From Leptolyngbya sp. Heron Island J (GTDB lineage Bacteria > Cyanobacteriota > Cyanobacteriia > Phormidesmidales > Phormidesmidaceae), in contig NZ_AWNH01000106.1 in the NCBI RefSeq assembly GCF_000482245.1, positions 62,001 through 126,000 on the forward strand: 64,000 nucleotides of DNA, read 5' to 3'. The position numbers were made by a program, and so were the translations under genes. The notes under the pieces are model-generated. The model made no database searches and had not been told where the DNA came from. It saw nothing but the letters and a program-made list of their open reading frames with translations. Shown piece after piece: positions 33,068 to 41,115 of the stretch. Numbering within the stretch: position 1 is the first letter of the stretch; every line of letters begins with the position of its first letter.

Positions 33068-33143
33068 AAAAAATGGGATTTACATCCCAAGATCGAATCA
33101 GAGCTTTAGCTTGTCCCGTATTCATGGGAACTAGCTCTGATTC
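33068..33143 (-). terminator. Double hairpin behind the HEPN-MNT operon
   Basis: The distal stem GGGAT-GTAA-ATCCC followed by ATTTTTTCG on the minus strand (33068-33088) is a good terminator. Just before it, GAATCAGAGCT (33095-33105) pairs with AGCTCTGATTC (33133-33143) in an 11-bp stem. Both follow the HEPN gene by 40-100 bp. Confidence 0.7.
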
Positions 33144-33183
33144 ACCATAGATTCTTAACTCTATTGAATCTAGTGACTAACTT

Positions 33184-33540
33184 TTAGGTGTTTTCAGACT
33201 TTTCCTGCAAGAATCTATCCAAACTTTCTAAAAGTGCAGGTAACGTATTCTGCACTATGCTCCAAAGAATTTCATGGTCAACATATTCATATCGATGGGC
33301 AATGATATTCCTAAGAGCAACCGTATTACGCCAGTCTATTGCAGGATGTTCCTGCTGAAACTCTCTTGATATTCTTCGGCAAGCTTCTCCCAAAATTTCA
33401 AAGTTTCGCTCTACTACTCTTTGTATCCAAAGCGTTTCGAGGTAACTTTTCTCAGAAAAATCGGCTGTAAATTGCCGTATTTCCCGAATCGCTTGAGTCA
33501 TATCCCAAATAGCAGCATAATCTCGACTACTTTCGTTCAT
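33184..33540 (-). CDS. HEPN-domain toxin (HepT/DUF86)
   Basis: The 118-residue, all-helical HEPN protein has the RNase-type motif Rx4HxY in ALRNIIAHRYEYVDHEILW. Other family features are IQRVVERNFEILGEACRRIS and a C-terminal LPALLESLDRF. HepT toxins act as RNases or are silenced by AMP-ylation of the Tyr next to the motif by the partner MNT protein. It overlaps the 3' end of the MNT gene by 14 bases. Motif intact, so presumably functional. Confidence 0.94.
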   Translation of the reverse strand: MNESSRDYAAIWDMTQAIREIRQFTADFSEKSYLETLWIQRVVERNFEILGEACRRISREFQQEHPAIDWRNTVALRNIIAHRYEYVDHEILWSIVQNTLPALLESLDRFLQEKSENT

Positions 33541-33898
33541 ATATGACGCGGTTCGTTTTTAAGATTTCTGCACGACGATAGGGATTTTTGAGCAGGTGTT
33601 TTCGGACTAGATCAACTTTTCGCTTAAAAAGCTTTTCGGATGTTTCTTGTAAATCTAGCCACATTGGCCATGATAGCTTTTGATCTGGGGAAAATTCTAT
33701 CAGAAGATCGATATCGCTTGGATTTTCACCGTCTGACCGAAAATCATCTCGTAAAACTGAGCCAAATACTCCTAGTTTGACGATACTAAACTGCTCGCAA
33801 AACTCAGCCAATTGGTCATAGTTTACCTGCAGGCGTTTTTCCAAAATATCTAAGGCTAAGCTGTCTAGGGTTGATTTTGCGGAACCGGCAGTTTCCAT
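33527..33898 (-). CDS. MNT-type nucleotidyltransferase antitoxin
   Basis: This roughly 123-residue minimal nucleotidyltransferase has the GSx10DxD motif: KLGVFGSVLRDDF, then NPSDIDLLIEFSPDQ. The C-terminal KRKVDLVRKHLLKNPYRRAE, with a late ILKTNRVIYER, is usual in this group. As the partner of HepT it transfers (oligo)AMP to the toxin's Tyr. The ATG at 33898 is preferred; a TTG at 33943 would add 15 residues. Upstream gene of the pair, overlapping the toxin start by 14 bases. Confidence 0.92.
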   Translation of the reverse strand: METAGSAKSTLDSLALDILEKRLQVNYDQLAEFCEQFSIVKLGVFGSVLRDDFRSDGENPSDIDLLIEFSPDQKLSWPMWLDLQETSEKLFKRKVDLVRKHLLKNPYRRAEILKTNRVIYERK

Positions 33899-34002
33899 AG
33901 CAAATGCGAGGGACTTGTAGTAGCGATGTGCATTTGAACGCAAATAGGTTGAGCGTGTACTTCAATTGTATGGTTAGTGCAGGATTGTAACCAATACTTA
34001 CT

Positions 34003-34854
34003 TTGTCTACTGCTGGCACGCTTTACCTGGTTGCCACCCCCATCGGTAACCTTGAAGACATTACTTTTCGGGCTATCCGTATCCTAAAAGAGGCGGACCT
34101 GATTGCAGCCGAAGATACGCGTCATACGGGGAAATTACTACACCACTTTCAAATTGAGACGCCACAGATTAGCTACCACGAGCATAATGCTCAATCCCGG
34201 ATTCCGCAGTTAATTGAAAAACTCCAGATGGGGCAAATCATTGCCCTGGTTAGCGATGCGGGGATGCCAGGAATTTCTGATCCGGGCTATGAACTAGTGT
34301 GTGCTTGTGCTGAAGCAGGGATTATTGTCAGTCCAATTCCAGGTCCGGCAGCGGTAGTTAGTGCGATCTCAGCCTCAGCTCTACCATCCGATCGCTTCAC
34401 CTTTGAAGGGTTTTTGCCAGTTAAGGGTAAAGCTCGCACTGAACGATTGACCCAGCTGGCCGCTGAATCCCGCACCATGGTGCTTTACGAAAGTCCCCAT
34501 CGGTTGCTCAAAACCCTGGCTGATTTGCAAGCTCATCTGGGGGGTGACCGGAGAGTAACCGTAGCGCGGGAATTGACCAAACGCTACGAGGAATTTTGGC
34601 GTGGCACGGTGGATGAGGCGATTGAGCATTTTACGACCACTGAGCCGAGGGGAGAATTTACGGTTGCGATCGCAGGCCACACCCCTAGCCCCAAAACCCT
34701 GTCCAATGATGAGCTATTAGCTCAACTCAAGGGCTTAATTGCTCAAGGATTATCCCCTTCCCAAGCCAGTCGACAGCTAGCTGATCAAACAGGAGTTCCA
34801 AAACGAGAGATTTATCAACTGAGTCTGAGTCTGAAACCACCTACAGAAAACTAA
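34003..34854 (+). CDS. rsmI: 16S rRNA (cytidine1402-2'-O)-methyltransferase
   Basis: This 283-residue SAM enzyme of the tetrapyrrole-methylase fold is unmistakably RsmI: GTLYLVATPIGNLEDITFRA, LIAAEDTRHTGKLL, VSDAGMPGISDPGYELV, and VLYESPHRLLKTL. It methylates C1402 in the decoding centre. Only a TTG start (34003) opens the full N-terminus, since the frame is closed by TAA 12 bp upstream; no good Shine-Dalgarno is seen. Translation may therefore be weak. Confidence 0.96.
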   Translation: MSTAGTLYLVATPIGNLEDITFRAIRILKEADLIAAEDTRHTGKLLHHFQIETPQISYHEHNAQSRIPQLIEKLQMGQIIALVSDAGMPGISDPGYELVCACAEAGIIVSPIPGPAAVVSAISASALPSDRFTFEGFLPVKGKARTERLTQLAAESRTMVLYESPHRLLKTLADLQAHLGGDRRVTVARELTKRYEEFWRGTVDEAIEHFTTTEPRGEFTVAIAGHTPSPKTLSNDELLAQLKGLIAQGLSPSQASRQLADQTGVPKREIYQLSLSLKPPTEN

Positions 34855-34866
34855 CACACTTGTTAT

Positions 34867-35721
34867 CTAATCCAGTAAAAACCGTCGATTCAGGGGTTGT
34901 ACCGGACGAGCGTTGCGTTTACCAATCGCTTGAATAAAGCGATCAACTTGAAGTAGAGAAACAGTAATAGTTTCTTTCATCACAATCCAGTTCACCGTTT
35001 CTGAACAGGGGGGCGTGGTTAAAGACCCGTGGTAGCGATAAAACTGCTCTGTATTAGTAGGAAACAACGACATCGCATTAAATGAACAATTCTGTACTGT
35101 TGTTTGGACGCCCGCTGAATCAGGCATATAGTTCCAGATCTGTTGCAAGGCTGTATTCATTGTGCCTTCCCTAAGTAAAACCCCAATCACAACGAATGCC
35201 TGTGTCTCTGCATTTTGGTGAACAAAATGCACCTCCATTGCAGCCGGGATGCCGTTTTCTAGATGCTCACTCGGCGCGTGGAAGTGAAATTGCTTTAATT
35301 CAAAGCGTTCTCCATCCAGCCGGATGGTGCTGCCAGGGGCATAATCTATCTGGATAGTGCGGCCATTATTTTTAATCTTGAGGGGTGTGGGCTGATAATC
35401 CAAGCTAAGGGATGGTTGCTCCCCGTGGATGGCCTTGGTTAAATCTATTGGTGACTGCTCAGAGCCAGTAGTACACGTAGCGTAGGCATCCGATAGCTCT
35501 CCCCAGCGATCAGGGCCTGCATCACCGGTATAGCCCCAATAGGGCTTATCACCAGAGTCCCCAGCTGACCTGACAATAGCGTCTAAACGACCAATTCCTA
35601 ACGAACCAGCAGCAATACCTAGCAGTGAGTACCGTAACAAGATACGTCTATTAATTACCCCTGATGTTTGAAATGAGGTTGATGACACATCGGGATTGTT
35701 ATCGTTAAGTTCAGCATTCAC
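34867..35721 (-). CDS. Alpha-type carbonic anhydrase with a twin-arginine signal
   Basis: The 284-residue protein has the alpha-CA core YWGYTGDAGPDRWGEL, SEQSPIDLTK, the zinc histidines in KQFHFHAPSEHLENG and AMEVHFVHQNAE, and SLTTPPCSETVNWIV. The N-terminus has SGVINRRILLRYSLLGIAAG, a plausible Tat signal, so it should act folded in the periplasm, like cyanobacterial EcaA. It interconverts CO2 and bicarbonate outside the cytoplasm. The start is GTG. The upstream acetyltransferase gene ends 2 bp before it, so they are co-transcribed. Confidence 0.93.
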   Translation of the reverse strand: MNAELNDNNPDVSSTSFQTSGVINRRILLRYSLLGIAAGSLGIGRLDAIVRSAGDSGDKPYWGYTGDAGPDRWGELSDAYATCTTGSEQSPIDLTKAIHGEQPSLSLDYQPTPLKIKNNGRTIQIDYAPGSTIRLDGERFELKQFHFHAPSEHLENGIPAAMEVHFVHQNAETQAFVVIGVLLREGTMNTALQQIWNYMPDSAGVQTTVQNCSFNAMSLFPTNTEQFYRYHGSLTTPPCSETVNWIVMKETITVSLLQVDRFIQAIGKRNARPVQPLNRRFLLD

Positions 35722-35723
35722 AA

Positions 35724-36239
35724 TTAGTTTGAGCTGTCAGCGATATCAGGTAAGGCAAACCACTCAGACCAGCTTATATCCCGACCTGGAAAGCCAACTG
35801 ATTTAAACGGCCAAGCATCGGTTAGCCATTGTCTGACATCCGCCAACAATCGTTCTTCTAGGCCACTGGCTAGCTCACTTTGTCGCGCCCACAGCAACGC
35901 GTAGGCATCATACCCCTGGCGATCGGACGGATAAAAATACACACAGCCCAGACAGCGACTTTCATCTAGACTCACCATGGTGTAAGCAAATGATGTGCGT
36001 CGCTGAAATTCTTTTTGGTGCCAGCCCAGATCAATTAAGTCTTGTTCCAGCGTCAGTCCCTCAGGCCAGCTGCTCGGTGGTGGAAAAATTCCCTTCAGAT
36101 GGTCTGCGCTGGTCATTACTGCGTCAAAGTCTTTGACCACATCATTAACCGTCAACATCCGCAGACGATACTCATCGGTTTCAAACACCGCTGGGGCATC
36201 AAAATTTGATGAAACAAAGGAAGAAGTCGTCGTACCCAC
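35724..36239 (-). CDS. GNAT-family N-acetyltransferase-like protein
   Basis: The 171-residue protein begins (GTG start) with a disordered stretch, followed by ETDEYRLRMLTVNDVVKDFD, a FPPPSSWPEGLTLEQDLIDL segment and the GNAT core (FAYTMVSLDESRCLGCVYFY, RQGYDAYALLWARQSELASG). The pyrophosphate-binding Q/RxxGxG/A motif is weak, so it may be a divergent or partial acetyltransferase. It is immediately upstream of the carbonic anhydrase gene. Confidence 0.7.
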   Translation of the reverse strand: MGTTTSSFVSSNFDAPAVFETDEYRLRMLTVNDVVKDFDAVMTSADHLKGIFPPPSSWPEGLTLEQDLIDLGWHQKEFQRRTSFAYTMVSLDESRCLGCVYFYPSDRQGYDAYALLWARQSELASGLEERLLADVRQWLTDAWPFKSVGFPGRDISWSEWFALPDIADSSN

Positions 36240-36396
36240 GTTAAAACTGCTGCTTTAGTACTTTTAGAATTTGTAGCACGGCGTAGAGCTGATTTTGGGA
36301 CTGACGAAATAAAGAAAAGTCATCAGATAAGGCGTAGGTTGGTGTGGGTGTTATGGCACGGTCGGCTATGTCAGGTTTCTGGTTCTAGCGATGGTA

Positions 36397-36975
36397 TTAT
36401 TTCAAGCGCTCCTCAATGGCTTGAAAGTCGCGGTTGATTTCGACCCACAGAGATTTGTTTAAGGGGTCAGTTTTGAGAGCTTTGTCCAGATAAATGCGAG
36501 CTTTGCTTAGCTGGCCCTGATTAATTAGCTGACGGCCCCAGCGCTGGTAGGTAATGGCCTGCCACTGACGCACTTCTAGGTCTTGGGTAATCCGCTGGGC
36601 CAGGCCTTCGACCAGGGCGATCGCACGTGGATATTTTTGCTGTTTAAGCAACAGCTCCAATTGTCGGTAGGAATCCTGCTTGAGCTTTTGCTCATGGTCC
36701 GATAGACCCGGATTCTTCTGTACCGGACTGGGTGGTTCTGCAGCCGATTTCTCTGCTGCAGAAGCGCTATTCTCAGCCTCCTCTTCAGGCTGAAATACCT
36801 CCAGCAGAGCTTCGTAAGCTTTAGTTACCTTGATAAACCGATCTTGCGATCGCTGATCATCAGGATTAACATCTGGGTGATACTTACGCGCCAGCTTCCG
36901 ATAGGCGGCTTTGACATCATCAAAAGACGCCCCCGTTCGTAATCCCAATGTCCGATAATGATCAGCTAACCCCAT
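36397..36975 (-). CDS. J-domain (DnaJ-like) co-chaperone with C-terminal helices
   Basis: The 192-residue protein has an N-terminal J domain (residues 4-63: DHYRTLGLRTGASFDDVKAA, HPD at 33-35), an Ala/Glu/Pro-rich linker (AENSASAAEKSAAEPPSPVQ) and a C-terminal TPR-like helical region (LVEGLAQRITQDLEVRQWQ; ARIYLDKALKTDPLNKSLW). It stimulates an Hsp70 ATPase; no zinc-finger or substrate domain of full DnaJ is present, so it is a type III J protein. Single gene upstream of the clp operon end. Confidence 0.9.
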   Translation of the reverse strand: MGLADHYRTLGLRTGASFDDVKAAYRKLARKYHPDVNPDDQRSQDRFIKVTKAYEALLEVFQPEEEAENSASAAEKSAAEPPSPVQKNPGLSDHEQKLKQDSYRQLELLLKQQKYPRAIALVEGLAQRITQDLEVRQWQAITYQRWGRQLINQGQLSKARIYLDKALKTDPLNKSLWVEINRDFQAIEERLK

Positions 36976-37099
36976 TGCACCCGACGAACTGCTCCAGATT
37001 CTGTCATTAAAACGCAGAATACGCCTAATATTGCGTCATGCCTAAAAATTTAGGCGAGACCGATGAGGTGCAGTGTGCAAAACGTAAATGAAGTAACGC

Positions 37100-37696
37100 C
37101 TAGATCCGTTCTTCAATCACCCGATCGATTAGACCATAGGTTTTGGCTTCTGCCGCTGACATAAAGTTATCTCGGTCTGTGTCTTTCTCAATCTGCTCGA
37201 TTGTCTGGCCAGTATGTTCAGCCATCAAGCCATTCAGTCGGTGCTTAATCTGAACAATATGATTGGCCTCAATTTCAATATCGGTTGCCTGGCGCTGACC
37301 AACTCCGCCCAGAGGTTGGTGGATCATAATCCGAGAATGAGGCAGTGCTAAACGCTTACCAGGGGACCCGGCACAGAGCAAAAATGATCCCATTGAAGCC
37401 GCTAGACCGACACAGATGGTGACTACCTCTGATTTGATGTAGCGCATGGTGTCGTAGATGGCCATACCCGCTGTTACCGAACCACCTGGGGAGTTGATAT
37501 ACAGATAAATTGGCTTAGTAGGATCATCAGAATCCAGATACAGCATATAAGCCACGATGGCGTTGGCGATGCCGTCTGTGACTTCCTCGGTTAAGAAAAT
37601 GATGCGCTCACGGAACAGCCGTTCATAAATGCTGATCCATTGTTCGTAAGTGCTACCGGGAAGGCGATATGGAACGCTGGGAATACCAATAGGCAT
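37100..37696 (-). CDS. clpP: ClpP protease subunit (catalytically competent)
   Basis: This is a 198-residue serine protease subunit with its triad intact: Ser in [13 protein letters not shown], His in [12 protein letters not shown], Asp in [11 protein letters not shown]. The N-terminus [15 protein letters not shown] and the [19 protein letters not shown] segment are like ClpP3 of Synechococcus, which forms a mixed ring with ClpR. It is the last of three clp genes on the minus strand, after a 128-bp gap that contains a dispersed palindrome. Confidence 0.95.
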   Translation of the reverse strand: MPIGIPSVPYRLPGSTYEQWISIYERLFRERIIFLTEEVTDGIANAIVAYMLYLDSDDPTKPIYLYINSPGGSVTAGMAIYDTMRYIKSEVVTICVGLAASMGSFLLCAGSPGKRLALPHSRIMIHQPLGGVGQRQATDIEIEANHIVQIKHRLNGLMAEHTGQTIEQIEKDTDRDNFMSAAEAKTYGLIDRVIEERI

Positions 37697-37735
37697 GGGT
37701 TTATCGGGTATAAGGGGTTGGCAGAGGAGTGAAAA

Positions 37736-37810
37736 CGTAGGTTTGGTTGAGCCTGGCGAAACCCAACGAATCCGAAATGTTGGGTTTCACGTGTTCAACC
37801 CAACCTACGG
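37736..37810. repeat. Dispersed palindromic element, full-length copy, in the clp operon
   Basis: GTAGGTTTGGTTGAGCCTGG, CGAAACCCAAC then, 12 bp later, GTTGGGTTTCACGTGTTCAA and CCCAACCTAC. The two halves are inverted relative to each other, so the whole forms a long stem. It shares its halves with the elements at 205-300 and 397-428. It lies between clpP and the preceding clpR-like gene. Confidence 0.85.
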
Positions 37811-37824
37811 GGATATCGCAAAAT

Positions 37825-38463
37825 TTAAGATGGTTTCTCGATTACCCGATCAATTAAGCCGTACTCAATGGCTTCTTGAGGCGTAAGGTAGAATATCCGC
37901 TCCATATCCTTGTGAATTTTTTCTTCGGACTGGCCTGTGTTCTCACTCAGTAGCTTGGTAATCAAACTGGTCTTACCTAGCACCTCATCGGCATTGAGTT
38001 CAATGTCACTGGCTTGACCACGGGTACCGCTGTAGGGATGAACCAGCGCTATGGAGGAATTAGGGAGGCTAGAGCGTTTGCCTTTGGCTCCGCAAGATAA
38101 TAAAACAGCGGACATGCCAATGGCCTGGCCCATACAAATGGTAATCACATCAGACTTGATATGACGCATCGTGTCATATACAGCCAGACCGGCTGTTATG
38201 GACATCATGCCTGCCGAACCATCTGCCATCCCTGCCATTACAGGATCGCCCAGGGAATTGATATAAAGATAGATCGGCTTACCTGGCTCTTCAGAATCTA
38301 AATAGAGAAAAGCAGAAATCAGCGAGTTTGCTACGCCGTCGGTCAAAGGCTGGTTCAAGAACAGAATACGTTCCTGACTCATACGAGTGTAGATATTGAC
38401 CCAGGCCCATCGACGGCTACCAGGCAAGTTATAGGGCACTCGAATAGGACGTTCTACAGACAT
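37825..38463 (-). CDS. ClpR-like subunit lacking the whole catalytic triad
   Basis: This 212-residue ClpP homolog has no catalytic residues. Where ClpP has GLAASMG it reads GQAIGMS, where the His loop is MIHQP it reads ALVHP out of register, and the Asp position is KDMERIFYL. A ~14-residue insert (GMADGSAGMMSITAGLA) sits at the L1/strand region, the position in which plastid ClpR proteins have their extra loop. The role is structural, in a mixed ClpP/R core. It follows the ClpR gene by 2 bases. Confidence 0.88.
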   Translation of the reverse strand: MSVERPIRVPYNLPGSRRWAWVNIYTRMSQERILFLNQPLTDGVANSLISAFLYLDSEEPGKPIYLYINSLGDPVMAGMADGSAGMMSITAGLAVYDTMRHIKSDVITICMGQAIGMSAVLLSCGAKGKRSSLPNSSIALVHPYSGTRGQASDIELNADEVLGKTSLITKLLSENTGQSEEKIHKDMERIFYLTPQEAIEYGLIDRVIEKPS

Positions 38464-38465
38464 GG

Positions 38466-39158
38466 CTAACCAATACCCGCTGGAATTTGTGCAGGCAAAT
38501 CTTTGGTGCTTTCTAGTACCCGATCAATTAATCCGTACTCCTTAGCTTCCTCGGGAGTCAGATAGAACATGCGGTCGGTGTCTTTCTGTAGTTTTTCGGG
38601 GGGTTGCCCGGTACAGCGCGACAGAATGTCCAGGGTAGCTTCGCGATTGGCCAGTACCTCCTTGGCGCGAATCTGAATATCGGTTGCCTGACCTCGTGCA
38701 CCTGTACGGGGTTGGTTGAGCACGATGGTGGCATGGGGCAGACTGGCTCGGAATCCTTTTGTGCCTGCTGCCAAAATCATGGATGCTGTTCCCATGGCTT
38801 GACCAATGCAGATTGTATGCACAGGTGGACGGATGTAGCGCATGGTGTCGCAAATGGCAAAGGCTTCTGTTTCAAAGCCTAGGGCATCGCCGGTATACCA
38901 GGATGTTCCAGTTGAGTTGATGTAAAAATAGATTGGCTTGTCGGGATCGTCAAATTCTAAATAGAGCAGCTGGGCGATAATCAGTCGAGTGACATCCATT
39001 CCCATCTGACGCTTGTAATCGTCTGACGACACTAGAGGCGTCCCCAAATAGACAATCCGCTCTTTTAGCAGCAATGATTGTAAATCGGGAGGGGGAGTAC
39101 GAAACGCGGCATCCCCGCCATAGTAAGGAGCCTGTACGGCTTTGATATTAGAACTCAT
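38466..39158 (-). CDS. clpR: ClpR, inactive Clp protease subunit
   Basis: This is a 230-residue ClpP-fold subunit beginning with MSSNIKAVQAPYYGGDAAFR and KERIVYLGTPLVSSDD. The active site is missing: GQAMGTASM replaces GLAASMG, LNQPR replaces the His loop and TDRMFYL the Asp loop. A 9-residue insert (GTSWYTGDALGFETEAFA region) sits where ClpP has GGSVTAG. The sequence style agrees with Synechocystis slr0164-type ClpR. It is first in the clpR-clpR'-clpP operon; together with the ClpC-like ATPase at 19.2 kb it suggests a dedicated ClpC/P/R system. Confidence 0.93.
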   Translation of the reverse strand: MSSNIKAVQAPYYGGDAAFRTPPPDLQSLLLKERIVYLGTPLVSSDDYKRQMGMDVTRLIIAQLLYLEFDDPDKPIYFYINSTGTSWYTGDALGFETEAFAICDTMRYIRPPVHTICIGQAMGTASMILAAGTKGFRASLPHATIVLNQPRTGARGQATDIQIRAKEVLANREATLDILSRCTGQPPEKLQKDTDRMFYLTPEEAKEYGLIDRVLESTKDLPAQIPAGIG

Positions 39159-39549
39159 AGACCCAGTTAGCCCTCTGCGGTGTCAGCTGTTCACCGTTCA
39201 ACGTTTGGTGTCAATAAGTCGGTGATGTCACGACCTATTAACGTCTACATAGTGTAACTCGCTCTGAACAAGCTCGCAGGCTAGGAGTTTGGGGGATATC
39301 CGCCCATGACCTGGGTCTTTTTAAGGAATTTTGCGTCAAGTGATGTAGCTCTTATCTGCACATTGCCAGCATCTTGCTTTCAAATATGGGTATTCCTACG
39401 GGAATATTAGGATATGAACTAAAGGAGAGCATTGCCCTAGATGGCTACTTTAGGCAAATTACGGCAATGTTTTTACGCAAATTAGGGTGTGCCTTTGGGG
39501 CTGATTTTTAGAACTATATCGATAGCATCATTGGTAGGCAAACGAACGT
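39159..39549. other. 391-bp divergent region between clpR and the VWA gene
   Basis: It has a small hairpin TATTCC-TACG-GGAATA (39391-39406) and, at 39441, a 14-codon frame behind AAAGGAG that is too short to call. Promoters for both flanking genes must lie here, but no clear -35/-10 pair was found. Confidence 0.45.
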
Positions 39550-40776
39550 ATGAAAGCTAACGTGCAGTGGTCCATTAGCGATCGCAACCTAGACACCGCT
39601 CAAACCAACACTCAGCGTCACTTAGCCATTGCCGTCCAGGCTGCCAGCAGTAAACGTCCGCCTCTAAACCTCTGTCTTATCTTGGATCAAAGCGGCTCCA
39701 TGGGCGGTGCTCCCATCAAAAACGTTCGTGCTGCTGCTCAAAAAATTATTGATAATCTATCTCCGCAAGACCGGATCTCCATCGTTTCGTTTGACCACAA
39801 GGCTCAAGTGGTTGTCCCCAATCAGCTAGCTGCTTACCCTGATGCCATTAAACAGGCCATCGAAGGCATCCGAGCTGGTGGCGGCACAGCTATTGATGAA
39901 GGACTGAAGCGTGGCATCGAAGAAGTGGCCAAGGGTAAAACAGGGACTGTCTCCCAGATCTTTCTGCTCACCGATGGTGAAAATGAGCACGGTGACAACG
40001 ACCGCTGTCTTAAGCTGGCCCAGCTTGCCGTCAGCTATAGCTTTACTGTGAGTACGCTCGGCTTCGGCGACCATTGGAACCAGGATGTGCTCGAAAAACT
40101 GGCTGATGCTGGCAACGGCAGTCTGACCTACATTCAAAACCCTGACACGGCCATTCAAGAATTTAGCCGTTTGTTTAGCCGGGTGCAGTCTGTCAGTCTT
40201 ACCAATGCTTATCTGGTGCTGACACTGCAGCCGCAAGTGCGTTTGGCCGAACTCAAACCCATTGCCCAGGTCTTACCCGAAACCATCGAACTTGACGTTC
40301 GGCGTGAAGGGGAGCAGGCTATTGTTCGCTTAGGGGATTTGATGAATAATACTGCCCGCGTTATTTTGGTTAACCTTTATATTGCGCAGCTACCAGCCGG
40401 TAATCATCCGATTGTCCATGCTGAGGTTCAGTACGATGATCCGACCCTGGGTAGCTCTTTGTCCACTGATAAAGCCATCATTGATGTCACAGCCCAGACG
40501 GTTTATCAATCCCAGAGCGATCCTCAGGTGCAGCAATACATTCTGGCGCTAGCTAAGTATCGTCAAACTCAGATTGCTGAAACTAAATTACAGGCAGGTG
40601 ATCGTACTGGAGCGATTACGATGCTGCAGTCGGCTACTCAAACGGCCCTACAGATGGGGGATCAAACGGCGGCTACGGTTTTACAAGAAAATGTGACTCA
40701 GTTGCAGACGGGGCAAGACTTGTCAGAACAGGCTAAAAAGAAAACACGCATTGCTTCGAAAACGATTTTGCAATAG
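39550..40776 (+). CDS. VWA-domain protein (cyanobacterial, soluble)
   Basis: This 408-residue protein has a von Willebrand A domain at residues 38-215. The metal (MIDAS) motif is LILDQSGSMGG (Asp46, Ser48, Ser50) with GGTAIDEGLKRG and FLLTDGENEHG completing the site. The rest is beta-rich (VRLAELKPIAQVLPETIELD) and ends with a helical repeat-like tail (TQTALQMGDQTAATVLQENV). No signal peptide or membrane anchor, so it is cytosolic. VWA proteins of this type mediate metal-dependent protein-protein contact; the partner is unknown. Single gene. Confidence 0.88.
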   Translation: MKANVQWSISDRNLDTAQTNTQRHLAIAVQAASSKRPPLNLCLILDQSGSMGGAPIKNVRAAAQKIIDNLSPQDRISIVSFDHKAQVVVPNQLAAYPDAIKQAIEGIRAGGGTAIDEGLKRGIEEVAKGKTGTVSQIFLLTDGENEHGDNDRCLKLAQLAVSYSFTVSTLGFGDHWNQDVLEKLADAGNGSLTYIQNPDTAIQEFSRLFSRVQSVSLTNAYLVLTLQPQVRLAELKPIAQVLPETIELDVRREGEQAIVRLGDLMNNTARVILVNLYIAQLPAGNHPIVHAEVQYDDPTLGSSLSTDKAIIDVTAQTVYQSQSDPQVQQYILALAKYRQTQIAETKLQAGDRTGAITMLQSATQTALQMGDQTAATVLQENVTQLQTGQDLSEQAKKKTRIASKTILQ

Positions 40777-41115
40777 TTGGAACTGTGATTTTGCTGGCTG
40801 GGCAACTGAGCTTTTGGTGTGATTGGGCAACCTTTGATGGATTTTTGAACAATGCCGTTAGGTGAGGTGTGGTTGTAAGTTTCTAGCTGCTGGCTAATGG
40901 CGAAGTGGGCTGCTCAGGGCTTTCCCTCCTGAAACCCCCGTTCTGGGGAACTCGACGTCCCCCTTCCATGCACACTGGGAAAACTGAATTGTTTTTACGC
41001 AGGGTTCTAGGGCGGGACGCCGCCCTAGCCAGGAGGTTTGGGGACCTCGGAGGGACCCCAAGCAGCACCTACACTATTAGCGATACCCTAAATCCCAACC
41101 CCTACGCCTTACTCG
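40777..41115. other. Intergenic region with two adjacent strong palindromes
   Basis: CTAGGGCGG-GACG-CCGCCCTAG (41007-41028) is a perfect 9-bp stem with a 4-base loop. TTGGGG...CCCCAA (41038-41061) encloses CCTC-GG-AGGG. They are 9 bp apart and end 54 bp before the epimerase start. An additional GC-rich hairpin-prone run (CCCCCGTTCTGGGG) lies near 40945. They look like intergenic palindromic repeats and could also act on the VWA or epimerase mRNA. No gene is seen. Confidence 0.6.

Noticed and set aside
39441-39485. A 14-codon frame after a good AAAGGAG
   Set aside because: Too short and without any recognised leader-peptide pattern; the Shine-Dalgarno match can occur by chance in AG-rich DNA.
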